Assembly (NCBI GenBank): GCA_004009845.1
Contig: RMBW01000190.1
Span: forward strand, 1-35,374
Length of the DNA stretch: 35,374 nt
DNA from: Davidsoniella eucalypti
Lineage: Eukaryota; Ascomycota; Sordariomycetes; Microascales; Ceratocystidaceae
Reading direction: 5' to 3'
Below, piece after piece: positions 17,298 through 26,618 of the stretch; position 1 is the first letter of the stretch; each line of letters starts with the position of its first letter. The notes below the pieces were generated by a model, which was not told the DNA's origin, did not search any database, and saw only the letters and a list, made by a program, of their open reading frames with translations. The position numbers and the translations under genes are program-made.

Positions 17298-17787
17298 TAG
17301 GTATTATTCGGCGGCGTTACGGGCGGAAACGTGCATACATTTCAGTCTGGGCACCCTTGTCCCTATTTTCAAAACGGTTCAGATCTAAACGGATCGGTGA
17401 TTGGCCAAAATCTATTAATAAATAAGAATTTATCTATGACTTTGCTTACTAAAAAAAAAAATTTAAGTTTCAAATTTTTTTTAACAAATAATTTTCTGAA
17501 GTTTTTAAAGTTTTTTCTTTTAAAAAAAAACTTTTTTTAGGAATCAAAAAAATTAGAATTTTTTTACTTTCGAAGTTTTTCCACAAATAACTTTCTAAAG
17601 TTTTTTTTTTCTTGCAATTATTTTCACAAAATAATCTTTTGAAAATTTTAAATTCTTTTAGAAATTCCCTTTATTCAATTTATAGGGATCAAAATATAAT
17701 TCAATTTTGCTATCAATTTTATTTATTTATTAATCTTGTTTAACAATAGAGCTATGACGATATCACTAAGAACGTGTTCGTGATATT
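17296..17787 (+). repeat. Unclassified repeat R, copy 1
   Basis: About 490 bp, repeated in the same direction at 21009-21733. It begins CCTAGGTATTATTCGG, is GC-balanced for ~100 bp, then becomes very A/T-rich with T- and A-runs and a degenerate internal motif (CAAATAAYTTTC...AAGTTTTT) recurring three times. It ends near an inverted repeat, ATATCAC ... GTGATAT, with an inner GAAC/GTTC. It has no long ORF and no TG...CA ends. It may continue beyond 17787; the right edge is only where copy 2 is cut by element B. Confidence 0.8.
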
Positions 17788-18638
17788 TATAATTATAGAT
17801 TATAATGTTTAGATCTACGGGGGAATTAGAAAGTTAATAATACTAACGAAGTATTTCATACTTTTGTGTAAAGTAGTAATGTGTATTCAGAATTCGTTAA
17901 AGCTTTGAGGTGTTTTTTTACAAATATGTCGAGCATAAACGTGACGTCTAGCTTCAGGGAGGAAACTAACTAGCATGCCGTTTTTGAGTATTTTTTTTTC
18001 ACTAAGCAGCACATAATATATGAACGGTTCTTTAAAAGAACCGCAGCAGAACTGCTAGTATTTGGACACAAATAGGACTGCAATCAATTTACTGGATCAA
18101 ACGCACTAGAAACGGCAAGTTATAAGTACACCAAGGGCAGGTCTACATACTCATTAAGCATTAAGGGTAAAGTACAAGAATTTGTATTAGTCAGATACAG
18201 CAAAATGTAGAAAATGTTACCAAATATGTCAAGTACTATCACAATAAACACTCAAGGCGATGTAGAAGAATATCCTAATTAAATATAAGATTGAAGACTT
18301 GGTTTAAAATAACATACTGACGGTAATTCTCCACAAAATGCATAGACATACTGATTAAATAAAGTAATTCGTACTCATAGTATACTATATATCATTAGGA
18401 TTTCTACGATACAAAGCAGGTATCTAGGTACGATAGAGAAATAGAGTCAATTAAATTTAAAAGGATAGAGAGCCAAGCAAGGTAATATAACAAGCTGATT
18501 TAATATATTACCGGGCATTACAGCACAATTGGCAGGACAGACACCCACTTGCTATATCTATCTATATGATGATATTGAGTGCTATTGAAAAGGGAAATAA
18601 AATGAAAAGAATTCTAGAGAAAAACGACAGTATATATA
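17788..18638. other. AT-rich gene-free stretch
   Basis: No ORF or family motif is convincing here. It contains a perfect hairpin, CGGTTCTT / AAGAACCG with loop TAA (18025-18043). It may be the far end of the decayed copia-like relic described at 19950-20711, or host intergenic DNA. Confidence 0.4.
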
Positions 18639-18816
18639 TGACACGAACTAGGTGAGGCAGTGGCAAGCAATCTAGTAGAAAGGACTTCGATTGATACCGA
18701 TGAAGGAGAAAGGCTAATATCTGTTGGAATACGGCGGGAATAGGTCCCTATTTATAGCCGTTTATCTGGTTAGGTAAATACCTAGACAAATACCAACTGG
18801 GCCTTAGCCCGTGACA
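18639..18816 (-). repeat. Solo LTR of family C, minus strand (178 bp)
   Basis: Read on the minus strand it matches the C1 LTR with scattered changes: TGTCA start, GGGCTAAGGCCC, TATAAATAGGG, self-primer ATCGGTATCAA, ...GTGTCA end. A perfect 5-bp TSD, ATATA, flanks it (18634-18638 and 18817-18821). In the U3 inverted repeat one A-T pair has become G-C, although two outer pairs are lost. Confidence 0.88.
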
Positions 18817-19949
18817 ATATAAGTATTACTATATATTTGAATTATGTTCTTTCGCTGTAAGTAGAATGACAAGACTAATATGGAACTTCAAATTACAAAC
18901 AACTTTAGGTACTTATACCATTAGAATAGCATGACATTGGGTGCTTGGGATTTAGAGTTTACATGATTGATAAAACAACAAGAGAAGTAGTCGCAACTGG
19001 CACAGTTGGTATTTTAAAACCTACATAGTAATCACTTTCTATGGTATTTGCAGGATATATTGATCACAAAATGATTCCCGATTTATAATAAGTTGAGATG
19101 GTCGGCAAAACATAAGAGCAAAGACCAAGTTTGTCGAGAAAATGCTCTATAAACATGTAAGAAGGACACTCGTAGTAAAATCAGGAATGATCAATGACTT
19201 ACTGTAAGTTTTGTAGTTCTAACGGAATGTTGCATTTCAAGGGAAATGTAATAAGGTAAGACATAAAGATTGGGCAAGAATATAGGAAATGGTAAACTAT
19301 CAAAGATTGTAGACCCCAAATACTAGCAATAGTTTGTTAGAAAATGGTTAATAAATACTGGGTTGTGTTATTGAGTATCGAGAGAAAATTACATTGGCTA
19401 ATTAACAGAGAAAGAGTTATGAATGAGTCACAACTGCAAGCTAGGCGATTGGGAAATGATTGTATAATCAGTCACTGAAGTATAGTTCTCTACATAGTAC
19501 AAATGTTGACTATTAAGTACATCAAAGAAATGAATGTGTTGTCGGCAAGTAAGGTATGACTATTCATTGAGTGACTCCAGCTCAGTAAGTATATGAATGT
19601 CAACCCTGCTGTAGCTATATATGTTAGATATAGCAAACGCAAGCTATGACTTGATGCACTTAGCAATAAAATAGCTTATAGTTGGTAAGTAATATATCAT
19701 TGCTTGTTGTACCACAAGTTGTTAATATTGGAGTGAATAAAGTCCATTATTATGATAAGTCAAGTGGTAAATTCATTAGTGCTGGTAGATTTCAACTATG
19801 TCAAGATATTCCAATATCATTGACCACTAAACATACCGAGTACACCAAGAAGAACTATGATGCACTAGACATACTGTCTCTATAATTTCAAGCTTCCAAT
19901 ACAAGTTATCAGCTACATATGAAGCAAGAGTGTTCTATGTATGGAGTTC
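18817..19949. other. AT-rich stretch without a recognisable gene
   Basis: No long ORF or assignable motif. The 67-codon frame at 19682-19885 has no recognisable domain. CA and TG dinucleotides remain common by eye, so it does not look like strongly RIP-mutated DNA. The minus strand may hold decayed downstream parts of the copia-like relic, but I could not identify RT motifs. Confidence 0.4.
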
Positions 19950-20711
19950 GAGATCTATCCACTGTAGATCGGGCCATTATCACTCGACTAGATTCTAGAA
20001 ATTACATGGTATTTCATCTGTTCAGACAATAGAGAAATCTTATTGTCAGAAAGAATATAATCATCATGATTACCTGGATCACAATGTGGAGATGGTGGCG
20101 AGTTGAAGTGGAATCATAATTATCAACTATAAAGAGAAATATGGGAAATATGGCAATCGAACTGTATCTTTTTTTTATGTCTCATGTTATTTGTATTGAT
20201 ATACCAAGTATCATATGACTAAAACTTGATATCTTCTACATGTTATGTATAAATACTGTTGCTGTGGCGTGGAAGCTGAACTAATAAACGAAGATATGAT
20301 TCTGGCATCAACTATGAAAGACGATACCAAGGAGAAGAAGGTTGCTTTTTTCTACAGTCGATAGGACAATTACACAACATATTCTGTGAAATGATGACTG
20401 TCTTTGAAGTTTATCTAGCTATGAATGAAAATTCCCAACTTTGTAAGCAGTTTCAACCCGAGTCTAGGTACAGTTGTCTACAATTGCCTAAGTCTTGAAT
20501 GCCATATCCATGAGCTAAAGTCTTTGATGTAAAGGATACAGTAATAACAACGATTACAAAGGTTTTCGAATGGCAAAAAAGTTATATAATGCATGCTGTC
20601 AATGCTATCTGTCAACTGCTTGCCTCGGCGATAGTAGAGAGCAAGACCGAAATACTTATTTACCTTTTTCACATGGAAATCTGTAGATATATAACTCAAG
20701 TTGAACCTCAT
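19950..20711 (-). pseudogene. Decayed Ty1/copia-like Pol fragment (pre-integrase and integrase)
   Basis: The minus strand shows SSWIWHSRLRQL near 20480-20515, which resembles the copia GAG-pre-integrase motif (WHxRLGH). A stretch with a possible remnant of the integrase zinc-binding cysteines comes next. Further along, at about 19960-19996, is SSDNGPIYS, which resembles the integrase core (IRSDNGGEY). Their order and spacing (about 500 bp) agree with copia Pol. Stops and frameshifts are frequent, so this is an old relic. It could be chance resemblance; the call rests on two short motifs in the right order. Confidence 0.4.
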
Positions 20712-20725
20712 ATAGACTAAGCGTT

Positions 20726-20848
20726 AGTGTTATGAAATAACACTCGCAGACTCTCCGCATGAGGCTTAGGGTTGATACACAGCCTCACCTTTCGACTCCG
20801 GTGGCAACAATTCCTGCATTGAGGCTAGACTTGATACACAGCCAACAC
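20726..20848. repeat. Hairpin and short direct repeats, possibly LTR-like
   Basis: A perfect hairpin, AGTGTTAT / ATAACACT with loop GAA (20726-20744), is followed by two near-copies of a GAGGCT...TTGATACACAGCC unit, at about 20760 and 20820. A weak TATA-like CATAAATATC (~20910) and a pyrimidine-rich stretch (20930-20975) come next. Together these look like an LTR starting TGTTATG at 20729, but no CA end or TSD could be fixed. Confidence 0.35.
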
Positions 20849-21008
20849 AGCATTGCCTCGAACTTCTGTCCGTAGACCAGATCCTTCTGTTTTCTTCATC
20901 TCTCGGTTTAACATAAATATCTTGCTTGTTTCTTCCTTTCCTGTTCTCTTCTTTCCTTTCCCCTCCAAGCTTACAACTCTCTGTGTACCTGACCTCCTAG
21001 TGCAACCT

Positions 21009-21733
21009 CCTAGGTATTATTCGGCGGCGTTGCGGGCGGAAACGTGCATACATTTCAGTCTGGGCACCCTTGTCCCTATTTTCAAAACGGTTCAGATCTA
21101 AACGGATCGGTGATTGGCCAAAATCTATTAATAAATAAGAATTTATCTATGACTTTGCTTACTAAAAAAAAAAAATTTAAGTTTCAATTTTTTGGTTTCA
21201 ATTTTTTTTTAACAAATAATTTTCTGAAGTTTTTAAAGTTTTTTTCTTTTAAAAAAAAACTTTTTTTAGGAATCAAAAAATTAGATTTTTTTTACTTTCG
21301 AGGTTTTTCCACAAATAACTTTCTAAAGTTTTTTTTTTCTTGCAACTATTTTCACAAAATAATCTTTTGAAAATTTTAAATTCTTTTAGAAAATCCCTTT
21401 ATTCAATTTATAGGGAGCAAAATATAATTCAATTTTGCTATCAATTTTATTTATTTATTAATGTGGGTATACAAGGGTTATCACTTGGGTTACTAATAGC
21501 ATATGCTGGTTCTTAACGTGTAGTGATGATGATGATTGATTATTGTGTTCTAACTGTGATCTAGTGAGGAAACGGTGCCTGCACCGTTGCCTAAATACCT
21601 AATACCCCGCCCGTACGTGGTCATGTGACCGTGACCCACATACGGTGGCAATACCGCATTGTAGTATACCGACAATTAATCTTGTTTAACAATAGAGCTA
21701 TGACGATATCACTAAGAACGTGTTCGTGATATT
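21009..21733 (+). repeat. Unclassified repeat R, copy 2 (interrupted)
   Basis: Nearly identical to 17296-17787 apart from a few substitutions, homopolymer length changes, a ~15-bp expansion near 21190 and a 218-bp insertion plus target duplication. It is cut on the right by the 5' LTR of element B. High similarity of the two R copies around a decayed interior argues that R moved or duplicated recently. Confidence 0.8.
21462..21674 (+). mobile_element. 213-bp solo-LTR-like insertion in repeat R2
   Basis: The ends are TGTGGGTATAC and GTATACCGACA, an 11-bp inverted repeat with one mismatch, in TG...CA form. The 5-bp TSD ATTAA (21457-21461, 21675-21679) is perfect, and R1 shows the empty site. 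Ends of this kind suit a solo LTR, perhaps of a Ty1/copia element. A small non-autonomous DNA element is less likely given the 5-bp TSD and TG/CA ends. The strand is assigned by convention only. Confidence 0.7.
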
Positions 21734-21912
21734 TGTAAGGGTCTAAGGCCCATCAGTATTGGCCAAGTCATGCCTTGGCCCTACTCGACTTTGACATAAA
21801 TAGGGACCGATTCCCTCGTAGTTTAGTCTTAGTTTCTCTTTCTCCCTCATCGGTCTCAATTCAATTCATCTTTACGACCATTTTTCCTCGCAAATCCTCG
21901 TATATCGTCTCA
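21734..21912 (+). repeat. 5' LTR of element B (179 bp)
   Basis: TG...CA ends. U3 inverted repeat GGCCAAG / CTTGGCC (21761-21780), TATA-like CATAAATA (21795-21802) and self-primer ATCGGTCTCAA (21849-21859). It differs from the solo copy at 22374-22552 by a single base as far as I can see. Confidence 0.9.
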
Positions 21913-21925
21913 TTTTGAGACCGAT
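21913..21925 (+). promoter_or_regulatory. Self-primer binding site of element B
   Basis: TTGAGACCGAT (21915-21925) is the exact complement of 21849-21859. The layout is the same as in A: LTR end CA, two T residues, then the 11-mer. Confidence 0.8.
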
Positions 21926-21943
21926 AACTCTTAAGTTTTTGTT

Positions 21944-22226
21944 GTCCAAGCCGTCTGCTTGCCCTCCTTTCTGTCCAAGCCGTCTGCTTGCCCTCCTTTC
22001 TGTCCAAGCCGTCTGCTTGCCCTCCTTTCTGTCCAAGCCGTCTGCTTGCCCTCCTTTCTGTCCAAGCCGTCTGCTTGCCCTCTCTGTTGTCCAAGCCGTC
22101 CGCTTGCCTCTCTTCCTGTCCAAGCCGCCCGCTTGCCACTTTTCCTGTACAAGCCGACCGCTTGATTTCTCCCTTTGTCCAAGCCGTTTGCTTGCCTTTA
22201 TTCGTCCTGTCCAAGCCATTTGCTTG
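21944..22226 (+). repeat. Leader tandem hairpin array of element B (ten units)
   Basis: The period is ~29 bp, units starting at 21944, 21973, 22002, 22031, 22060, 22089, 22118, 22147, 22177 and 22209. Each keeps the arms CAAGC and GCTTG exactly, while the 5-nt loop varies (CGTCT in five units, then CGTCC, CGCCC, CGACC, CGTTT, CATTT) and the inter-hairpin sequence drifts. Constant arms with free loops indicate a maintained stem. Long shadow ORFs on both strands arise from this array. Confidence 0.85.
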
Positions 22227-22287
22227 CCCTAGTTGCACCTGCTCCATCTGTCCGCTCGTCCACTTCTCGCGTACCGTCCAAGTCACT

Positions 22288-22373
22288 ATGTCCGACTTGC
22301 TATTCCTGTTCTGGGGCCTCCTCGCCACTCTGACTCACTGCATCTACGACACCTGGAGCTACCGAGTGACTAT
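22288..22373 (+). pseudogene. gag: Gag of element B, N-terminal fragment before the solo LTR
   Basis: The ATG at 22288 opens a hydrophobic start (MSDLLFLFWGLLATLTH), matching the membrane-like N-termini of Gag A and Gag C. After 28 codons a solo LTR of the same family interrupts the gene; the insert plus duplicated bases (184 bp) also shift the frame. The rest of Gag continues at 22556. The hydrophobic leader is therefore cut off from the rest of the protein. Confidence 0.75.
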
Positions 22374-22552
22374 TGTAAGGGTCTAAGGCCCATCAGTATT
22401 GGCCAAGTCATGCCTTGGCCCTACTCGACTTTGACATAAATAGGGACCGATTCCCTCGTAGTTTAGTCTTAGTTTCTCTTTCTCCCTCATCGGTCTCAAT
22501 TCAATTCACCTTTACGACCATTTTTCCTCGCAAATCCTCGTATATCGTCTCA
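22374..22552 (+). repeat. Solo LTR of family B inserted in gag of element B
   Basis: A 179-bp copy with TSD ACTAT on both sides (22369-22373, 22553-22557). No priming site follows it, which confirms a solo LTR rather than a second element start. Its TATA and predicted start site lie directly upstream of an in-frame gag ATG at 22556 that overlaps the duplicated bases. Confidence 0.92.
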
Positions 22553-22555
22553 ACT

Positions 22556-24402
22556 ATGACCTGGCTTAACTTTGCCCTGACGCGTGTTCCCTTCCTGAAA
22601 CCCAACCAGGAGTCAACTGAAGGCTATATCTTGTCCGCTTTCGACCTACCTACGAAGCGCGCCTGGCGCAAGCCCGGCTGGTGTTACCTCGTACTATTCA
22701 AGCGCAAGGAGCGCGCCCGTCTGGCCTCCCTCCTTGGCTTTTGCCCTCTGACACGCGACGTCCTCGCCCATAAGGAACACTTTCACGATAACTTGGGTCA
22801 CCTCACCTTCACCGATGACTTTGTTAGCCACGTCACCTGTGGTAACCGCGTAATCCACGAGGCGCATGCTCGTGTTCACGTATCCTCACGTCTCCTTTCC
22901 TCCTGTTTCATCGGCATCCCACGCTCTCCCCCGCGTGATAAGGATGGTAACCCCGTGCACTCCTCCCGCGCTCCCCTAGTCGCTACAAGGGCCGCTGCAT
23001 ATGAAGCTGAGGAACTAATCTCGTACGAGACCACTCACACCCGTGCCATCAGTCGCGCTGCCTCTGTTCGAAGCCTATCCCACTTTGCCCCTGGTGTAGA
23101 TACCCATTCTCGTCGTCGCCCTTCCGTCAGCCAACACCCTTCCCCTGACTCTGACTTGGCCCGTCTGGCCGAGAGCATGGGAATGTCTGTCCGCCACGCG
23201 TCGCGTCCTCCATCCCGTGGCCGTCAGCCGACGCGTTCTCCTGGCCCTGCCCATTCACGCGCTCCTCAGCCTGCCGACAATGCACTGCTCAATGAACTTA
23301 GGGAATTGAAGGACACTGTCTCGCTACTGTCCCAATTGGTCATAGGCAACCATACTGAACCCACTGCTCCCGCCATGCCTCCTGTCCCAACTACTGCCGT
23401 CACTACCCGAAGACGTTCGAGATCCCGTAGCCGCGTCCGCCCATCTCAGCCTCACCTTATCGAATTTGGAGGCACTCACGCAGAGTATGAAAACTGGCGA
23501 ACCCTAGCAATCTTCAAGATGCGAATCGATGGCCGAGCTATAGGCGACGAGCTAGCACGCACTGCCTACCTGTTTAGCCGACTAGGCTCCGACACGCGTG
23601 CCAAACTCAACGAATTCTTTGTCTCCATTAGCGACCAGCCAGGCTCATACGACAAGCTGCTAGACAAACTCGACCTCATGTTCCGCAGCCGTGCCCGTAA
23701 GTCGCAAGCCCGCACTGCTTTCTTTGGTGCTCGCCAGGAGTCCCACGAATCGTTCCTCGACTTCTTCAACCGTTTCGAAGGGTTAGCTCTGGCCGCAGGA
23801 ATGCAAGACGACGACATGCTCATCGACCTTCTACGTCGCGCCACACGAGAAGAGCTAGTGGTCAAAACCACCATCCTCTGGAGCCTGCCTACTTACAGGG
23901 AAGTTACTGAGAGCCTGCTCGACCATTTCAGCCGCCACCATGATTACTACGGTCCTTACACGAAGAAGACCTCGCGTCCTACCCAATACCGAGACAGCGA
24001 CAACTGGAGAGCGCGTGCCGAGCCCCCTCACGAAGCAATGCTCCTCGTCAAACGCAGCAACCCCGTAATGACAAGCCACGTCTCAACCCTACTGAACGCA
24101 GTCGCATGCTACGAGAAGGAATTTGTTTCATCTGCTCACAGCCCGGACATATCGCTAATCAATGTCCCTCGCGTCGAACTCTACAAGGACCTAAGACCAA
24201 CAAGGTGCTAATCAACGCTATCAACGGCGCCGTTAAGTCGGCCGTACGCGACGAGATCCGACCCGCAGTACGCGAAGAACTCGCGAAGACGGATCACCTG
24301 ATGATGGATCGCCTGCTGCCCTCGTCTGAAAGCACCGCCGTGGTGGCCTCTACCAACACGCACCGCCCGGCCACTGATGAGGATGATCTGATGGATTTTT
24401 AG
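22556..24402 (+). pseudogene. gag: Gag of element B, main part with one frameshift
   Basis: From the ATG at 22556 the frame gives the conserved KPGWCYLVLFKRKERARLA motif (~residue 40), the HFHDNLGHL segment, an Arg/Ser/Pro-rich region and the capsid-like region (EFGGTHAEYENWRTLAIFKMR ...). Near 24050 a single-base change moves the reading frame: the original frame ends at 24211, while the zinc knuckle CFICSQPGHIANQC and the acidic end ...DDLMDF-stop are in the next frame (24106-24402). Apart from this and the solo LTR it parallels Gag A closely. The slippery end GAT TTT TAG is preserved. Confidence 0.88.
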
Positions 24403-24428
24403 GTGACCAGGACAAGTCGCGCCCTGGT
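24393..24428 (+). promoter_or_regulatory. gag-pol -1 frameshift cassette of element B
   Basis: G GAT TTT (24393-24399), spacer TAGGTG, stem ACCAGG (24406-24411) / CCTGGT (24423-24428), loop ACAAGTCGCGC. The loop is identical to A, but two stem pairs differ from A with both partners changed. The -1 frame is open from 24399 into pol. Confidence 0.8.
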
Positions 24429-24440
24429 AAGGAGGATACG

Positions 24441-25912
24441 ATGGAAGGCGAACAGATAGTTAGATTAGAGATGGGAGCTAAGGGAACGTATCTAGATTTA
24501 TCTATGAATACTTTTTCTACGAAGGCTCTCGTCGACAGTGGCTGTCTCTGCCTCGCCGTCGTGCCCCGCGCCTACTCGCCTACGCTACGAAGACTTTACC
24601 CATCGAACCTCGTAAGGTATCCCTAGCTGCATCGCAAACCAGTCCCCCCGTCATCACACGAATCGCTCAGTTTACACTACACTTGCCCGACCACCACGAG
24701 GACATATGGGCCTACGTCGTCCCCGGCCAGACCGAAGACCTGATACTCGGTCAACGCTGGCTCATTAACCACGACGTGCACTTGCACCCTCGTTCCGGAC
24801 AAATTGAAGTCCCTACGGCCGAAGAACTGACACCTGACGAATTCCACAAGCTCTGCGACAACGACGACGACCTCGCCATCTACCGGATTACACTAGAGGA
24901 CGTCAACAGAGCATTAGCGCAAAAGGAACAGGAGAGACCTCCACTGCCTGAATGGTTAAGACCCGTAGCCTCTGCCTTCGAGGCAAAAGCGTCCAAGGAC
25001 CTCCCGCCGCACCGGCCTGGAGTGGACTTGAAGATCGAGCTGCTGGAGGGAAAGACGTTACCTATACAATCGTTGTACCCGTTGTCTCGCGCAGAGTTGT
25101 TGGTGATGCAGAAGACGCTGACGGAACTACTGGCTACTAAATGGATAAAGGACACAAAGTCTGAAGTGGGCTCTCCAGTGCTATTTGTAAAGAAACCTGG
25201 AGGTGGAATTCGTTTCTGCGTGGACTACCGCGCAGTCAACGCTATTTCCAAAAAGGACTCATACCCCTTACCCCTTATCCACGACACCCTTCGGCAAATT
25301 TCGGAAGCCAAGTGGGTGTCCAAGGTAGACGTCATTGCGGCGTTCCATCGCATTCGTATAGCCCCTGGCTACGAGGAGTTAACCGCATTTCGGACTCCCC
25401 TAGGGGCCTTTGAATGGAACGTGATCCCTTTCGGTTTGACTAATGCCCCTGCCGCTTTCCAGCGTTACATCAATTCGGTCCTTCGGAAATGGCTAGGCAT
25501 CAGCTGCAGCGCCTACATTGACGATGTGGACATTTACTCCAGTGGTACTGAGGAAGAGCACAGGAAGTTAGTGCTCGAAATTGTCCACGCACTCGATCTC
25601 GCCGGCCTGCAACTCGACTTGCGCAAGTGTCACTTTCTGGCTAAGGAGATTAAGTTCCTCGGATTCATAGTCGGCCCAGGTATTGGTATCAAGGCTGACC
25701 CCGAGAAAACCCTAGCGATTCGTGAATGGAAACCACCTACGACATTGAAAGGTTTACGCGGGTTTATTGGCTTCGTGAATTTCTACAGAGATTTTGTGCC
25801 TCGACTGTCAGAATTAATGGCGCCTCTGGTAGGGTTAACCAAGAAGGACACCCCTTTCGTATGGTCTGATGCCTGCGCTCACTCTTTTGCCGAAGTTAAG
25901 AAAGCCTTCCTT
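24441..25912 (+). pseudogene. pol: Pol of element B, N-terminal part with one frameshift
   Basis: The protease start (KALVDSGCLCLAVV) is intact, but near 24563 a C-run is one base shorter than in A and the frame ends at 24626. The correct frame resumes and runs from about 24570 through the rest of protease (WAYVVPGQTEDLILGQRW), the RT (FVKKPGGGIRFCVDYRAVN; YIDD at 25513-25524) and the connection region to RNase H (FVWSDACAHSFAEVKKAFL). It stops at the LTR of C2a. Similarity to Pol A is very high throughout. RNase H, integrase and chromodomain are missing here and may lie beyond the window if C2a is a simple insertion. Confidence 0.9.
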
Positions 25913-26090
25913 TGTCAGGGGCTAAGGCCCAGTTGGTATTTGGCTAAGTAAGATACTTAGCCAGATAAACGGTTATAAATAGGGACCTATTCCCGCCGTA
26001 TTCCACAGATATTAGTCTTTCTCCTTCATCGGTATCAATCGAAGTCTTTACTCTAGATTGCTTGCCATTGCCTCTTCCTAGTTCGTGTCA
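25913..26090 (+). repeat. 5' LTR of element C2a (178 bp)
   Basis: Near-identical to the C1 LTR; one base is missing in the TTCCAACAG stretch. It carries the same U3 inverted repeat, TATAAATA and ATCGGTATCAA. Confidence 0.9.
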
Positions 26091-26290
26091 TTTTGATACC
26101 GATCTACCATCGTTCTCGTTCTTCGCACCCTACTGTGCACCTTGTTCTCTCACGCTATTCGTGACCATCACTCTACTCGCACCCTACTGTGCACTCCATT
26201 TTCTCACGCTATTCGTGACCATCGTTCTCGCACCCTACTGTGCCCTCACTTCGCTATCCCACTGACTAACGCGTCCACCTTACTTGCACC

Positions 26291-26618
26291 ATGTTGCAAC
26301 TTTTCCTCCTTCACCTCTGGGCTGCCATCCTTGGAGCCCATCACGGCACCGCCGAAGGCCTCGCCCTCGCATTCCTCGCAATTGCCTTCACCCACTTCAT
26401 GCTAGACATCACGCGCCGCTTCTTGCTGGCCTTCAAGCCGCGCCATGTCGTCACCCCCTTTCTCCACCAGAGACGCCTCTGGAAACACCAGGGCTGGTGC
26501 TATTTAGCCCTGTTCAAACGCTCTGAGCGACCCCGTCTGGCCAAACTACTTGGCCCCTTTCCCGCAGGTCCTGCCATCCTCGCACACGCTGCCCACTTTC
26601 ATGACCACCTGCACTGTT
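26291..26618 (+). pseudogene. gag: Gag fragment of element C2a
   Basis: The ATG context and first ~109 residues match Gag C1: hydrophobic N-terminus, GWCYLALFKRSERPRLAKLLG and HFHDHLHCL. The frame then enters the LTR of C2b and stops at 26653. No capsid or zinc-knuckle region remains in this copy within the window. Confidence 0.85.

Larger units (their letters stand above)
21734..25912 (+). mobile_element. Element B: chromovirus related to A, 3'-truncated and frameshifted
   Basis: A 5' LTR, self-primer site, ten-unit leader array, gag (interrupted by a solo LTR and one frameshift), frameshift cassette and pol run to 25912. There the 5' LTR of C2a interrupts the RNase H region. Proteins are closest to element A in this window. 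The left flank is ATATT in repeat R2. The copy cannot be autonomous as seen. Confidence 0.9.
25913..26618 (+). mobile_element. Element C2a: 5' fragment of a family C retrotransposon
   Basis: LTR (25913-26090, 178 bp), priming site TTGATACCGAT (26093-26103), hairpin leader with the same number of units as C1, and the first ~109 codons of gag. It inserts after TCCTT in pol of element B and is interrupted at 26619 by another family C LTR. Confidence 0.9.

Noticed and set aside
17755..17787. Helitron 3' end at the terminal hairpin of R
   Set aside because: A hairpin is present, but no CTRR end follows and R does not start with TC. The true right edge of R is also unknown.
19682..19885. A 67-codon ORF in the AT-rich tract as a real gene
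   Set aside because: No recognisable domain, no context, and a length expected by chance in AT-rich DNA.
17296..21733. R1 and R2 as the two LTRs of one ~4.4 kb element
   Set aside because: No TG...CA ends, no primer site after R1 or purine tract before R2, and the copies are far better preserved than the interior. Not excluded, but not supported.
21944..22226. CRISPR-like array
   Set aside because: The units are contiguous tandem repeats with no unique spacers, and they lie inside a retrotransposon leader.
21861..22328. Several 68-155 codon ORFs on both strands over the element B leader
   Set aside because: They arise from the 29-bp tandem array; the repeated peptides (KGGQADGLD-type or LSKPSACPPFC-type) only reflect the repeat.
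22374..22552. Start of a second full B element
   Set aside because: No priming site or leader follows; gag resumes directly after a 5-bp TSD, so this is a solo LTR.
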